Assembly: GCA_030640865.1 (NCBI GenBank) | Contig: DAOWIP010000011.1 | Coordinates: forward strand, 1-5,510 | Direction of reading: 5' to 3' | Source: Sedimentisphaerales bacterium | GTDB lineage: Bacteria > Planctomycetota > Phycisphaerae > Sedimentisphaerales > SM23-30 | DNA: 5,510 bases | Part shown: piece after piece, positions 4,243-5,510 of the stretch | Layout: every line of letters begins with the position of its first letter | How positions within the stretch are numbered: the first letter of the stretch is position 1 | The notes under the pieces: model-generated | What the model was told of the DNA's origin: nothing | Databases searched by the model: none | The model's input: only the letters and a program-made list of their open reading frames with translations | Position numbers and translations under genes: made by a program

Positions 4243-5510
4243 ATGATGAGGCCTTTTAAAAAAACCAGTTACGCGTGTTTTAAAGAGTTTTTATATTACA
4301 GGTTCACAGTGGCAGCCACGGTGATTGCGCTATGCGTAACAAGCTCCGGGCCGCTCTATGGGCAGGCCAATGACAAGCCTGAAAAGGCGGCACCGGCGAA
4401 GACGCCAGCTAAATCGACAGCGAAGGCACCGGCGAAGAAGGCTGCCAAACCTCCGGCGAAGGTGCCGGTCAAGCCGCCGGCGAAAGTAGTTCCCAAAAAG
4501 ATTAGCGCCAGCGTATATTATCACGAACTGGAGCCGAGGCAGCTATTTCAGATTCTGTCGGGTACATTTCAGGTACAATTTGAAGGTGTAGAGGCGGTTA
4601 CCGGGCCTATCACACTAATCAGCAAAGAAAAAGTGGATATGAAGGGTATGCTGCAATTGCTGAATGATGTGCTGGCCAAGCAGAACAAAGCGGCTCAACA
4701 GAAAGGCCAGGTTATTCACATTGTGCCGAGGCAGGACCTGGAAAATATCACTATACCACTCAGGTACACCAAGCCTCAGAAGGTAATCGGAACTCTCAAG
4801 GCACTATATATGGATCCATCGGTAGAGAAGCCCGAGGACAAGGCCCATCGTCCATCTTTTATTGGTGAGCATCCGACGGGCCAGGCTGTTATTGTCTGGG
4901 GGCCGCGAGAAGTATTGAGTGAAATTGAAAAATACGTCAAAGATAAACTTGATACGAAGAGGGAGGAGACCGGTCTGGTTGCCGCGCCGGAGGAGATTAA
5001 ACGCGTTAAAAAGAATATACCGGTTAAATACGCCGACCTGGAAATGGTGGCGCAATTCCTACGAGATGTATATCTGATACATCCCGGAGCGACAGCCGAG
5101 GAAAAGGCTCACCTGGCCTCGGCCATCGTGCCGCATCCCAAACGTTCGCTAATCGTGGTGGTGGCCCCGGCGGAGGTGATAGCGGAGATAGAAAAAGTGG
5201 TCTCTGAGGAACTGGACGAAGCACCATCAGAGCCGCCCAAGCCGCCGATGTTCCAGGAATATATTTCACTGGAATACATAGACGCGATGGAATTTGTTTA
5301 TATTCTCAGGAACGACGAAACACTGACGGAAGGCCAAAGCTGGCTGTTCAACATAAAAGACTTCAAAAGGCCCGCCAATCTGTTGAACAAACTTAAGAAC
5401 CATCAGGACCCTTTGGGCCAACTCATCAAAGAACAATTCTCTCAAAAGATGCTGACTCTGCTGGAAACCTATGACGGTATTGTACCATCCGAGACCCTCA
5501 AAGAAACCCT
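4243..5510 (+). CDS. Secretin (GspD/PilQ-like), N-terminal part, runs off the window
   Basis: The frame is open for 422 codons to the window edge, so the gene is partial at its 3' end. It begins with a signal peptide (hydrophobic core about 21-33, likely cleavage after GQA at 42). Residues 50-85 are nine tetrapeptides of the type xPAK with Lys at every fourth position. Residues about 87-165 match the secretin N0 domain: YYHELEPRQLFQILSG, VTGPITLISKEKVD, ending in GQVIHIVPRQD as in GspD. Two secretin N1/N2-type modules follow, about 168-240 (ending QAVIVWGPREVLSEIEKYV) and 257-332 (ending RSLIVVVAPAEVIAEIEKVV), then a third, less typical one from about 342. The pore-forming C domain would lie downstream. 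The product forms the outer-membrane channel and its N0 domain should contact the PilP/GspC-like protein of gene 3. GspD or PilQ cannot be decided from this part. Confidence 0.85.
   Translation, partial: MMRPFKKTSYACFKEFLYYRFTVAATVIALCVTSSGPLYGQANDKPEKAAPAKTPAKSTAKAPAKKAAKPPAKVPVKPPAKVVPKKISASVYYHELEPRQLFQILSGTFQVQFEGVEAVTGPITLISKEKVDMKGMLQLLNDVLAKQNKAAQQKGQVIHIVPRQDLENITIPLRYTKPQKVIGTLKALYMDPSVEKPEDKAHRPSFIGEHPTGQAVIVWGPREVLSEIEKYVKDKLDTKREETGLVAAPEEIKRVKKNIPVKYADLEMVAQFLRDVYLIHPGATAEEKAHLASAIVPHPKRSLIVVVAPAEVIAEIEKVVSEELDEAPSEPPKPPMFQEYISLEYIDAMEFVYILRNDETLTEGQSWLFNIKDFKRPANLLNKLKNHQDPLGQLIKEQFSQKMLTLLETYDGIVPSETLKET
4390..4497 (+). repeat. 12-bp periodic coding repeat (xPAK tetrapeptides)
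   Basis: Nine 12-bp units encode APAK, TPAK, STAK, APAK, KAAK, PPAK, VPVK, PPAK and VVPK. The core CCGGCGAA recurs at 4393, 4429, 4453 and 4477, always at multiples of 12 bp, which shows growth by in-frame duplication rather than convergence alone. The encoded segment is strongly basic and probably unstructured, placed between the signal peptide and the N0 domain of the secretin. Confidence 0.9.

Noticed and set aside
4212..4259. 15-codon open frame upstream of and overlapping the secretin start
   Set aside because: It has no ribosome binding site of its own, and the clear AGAGGA site lies inside it and serves the ATG at 4243.

Overview
The window carries the start of one five-gene operon on the + strand that encodes the inner-membrane platform, periplasmic parts and outer-membrane channel of a type IV pilus / type II secretion (T4P/T2SS) machine. 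It suggests a diderm bacterium of moderate GC content. I see no marker gene that fixes the phylum. The diverged T4P/T2SS set, the weak use of Shine-Dalgarno sites and the short tandem 7-8 bp repeats between genes would fit a planctomycete-like (PVC) or related environmental genome, but this is a low-confidence inference.

Layout: positions 1-410 are non-coding. They hold a long structured inverted repeat (11-86), two compact hairpins (194-212 and 223-237), and overlapping palindromes (362-378) just ahead of a possible promoter whose TATAAT overlaps the first start codon. Gene 1 (411-2120) is a PilM-like cytoplasmic domain fused through one membrane segment to a PilN-like periplasmic domain, which gives a GspL-like layout. 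Gene 2 (2117-2716, ATGA overlap) is PilO/GspM-like. Gene 3 (2739-3500) is PilP/GspC-like, with what looks like two tandem copies of the HR-type beta domain. Gene 4 (3475-4161, 26-nt overlap) is an unrecognised exported protein, probably a lipoprotein. Gene 5 (4243 to beyond the window end) has a signal peptide, a lysine-rich tetrapeptide repeat and GspD-type N0, N1 and N2 domains; it is the N-terminal part of a secretin whose pore domain lies outside the window.

The order (MN)-O-P-X-Q follows the pilMNOPQ alignment operon, with M and N fused and an extra gene X between P and Q. The expected assembly is: the PilMN and PilO-like proteins form a ring in the inner membrane, the PilP-like protein bridges the periplasm, and it docks on the N0 domain of the secretin. 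The extra protein may be a pilotin or accessory factor for the secretin, but only its position suggests this.

Two short tandem repeats sit at gene borders: a 7-bp repeat that encodes the last residues and stop codon of gene 2, and an 8-bp repeat directly after gene 4. The main points of interest are the fused or duplicated domains, the unknown gene X, the repeat-built protein segments and the structured leader.
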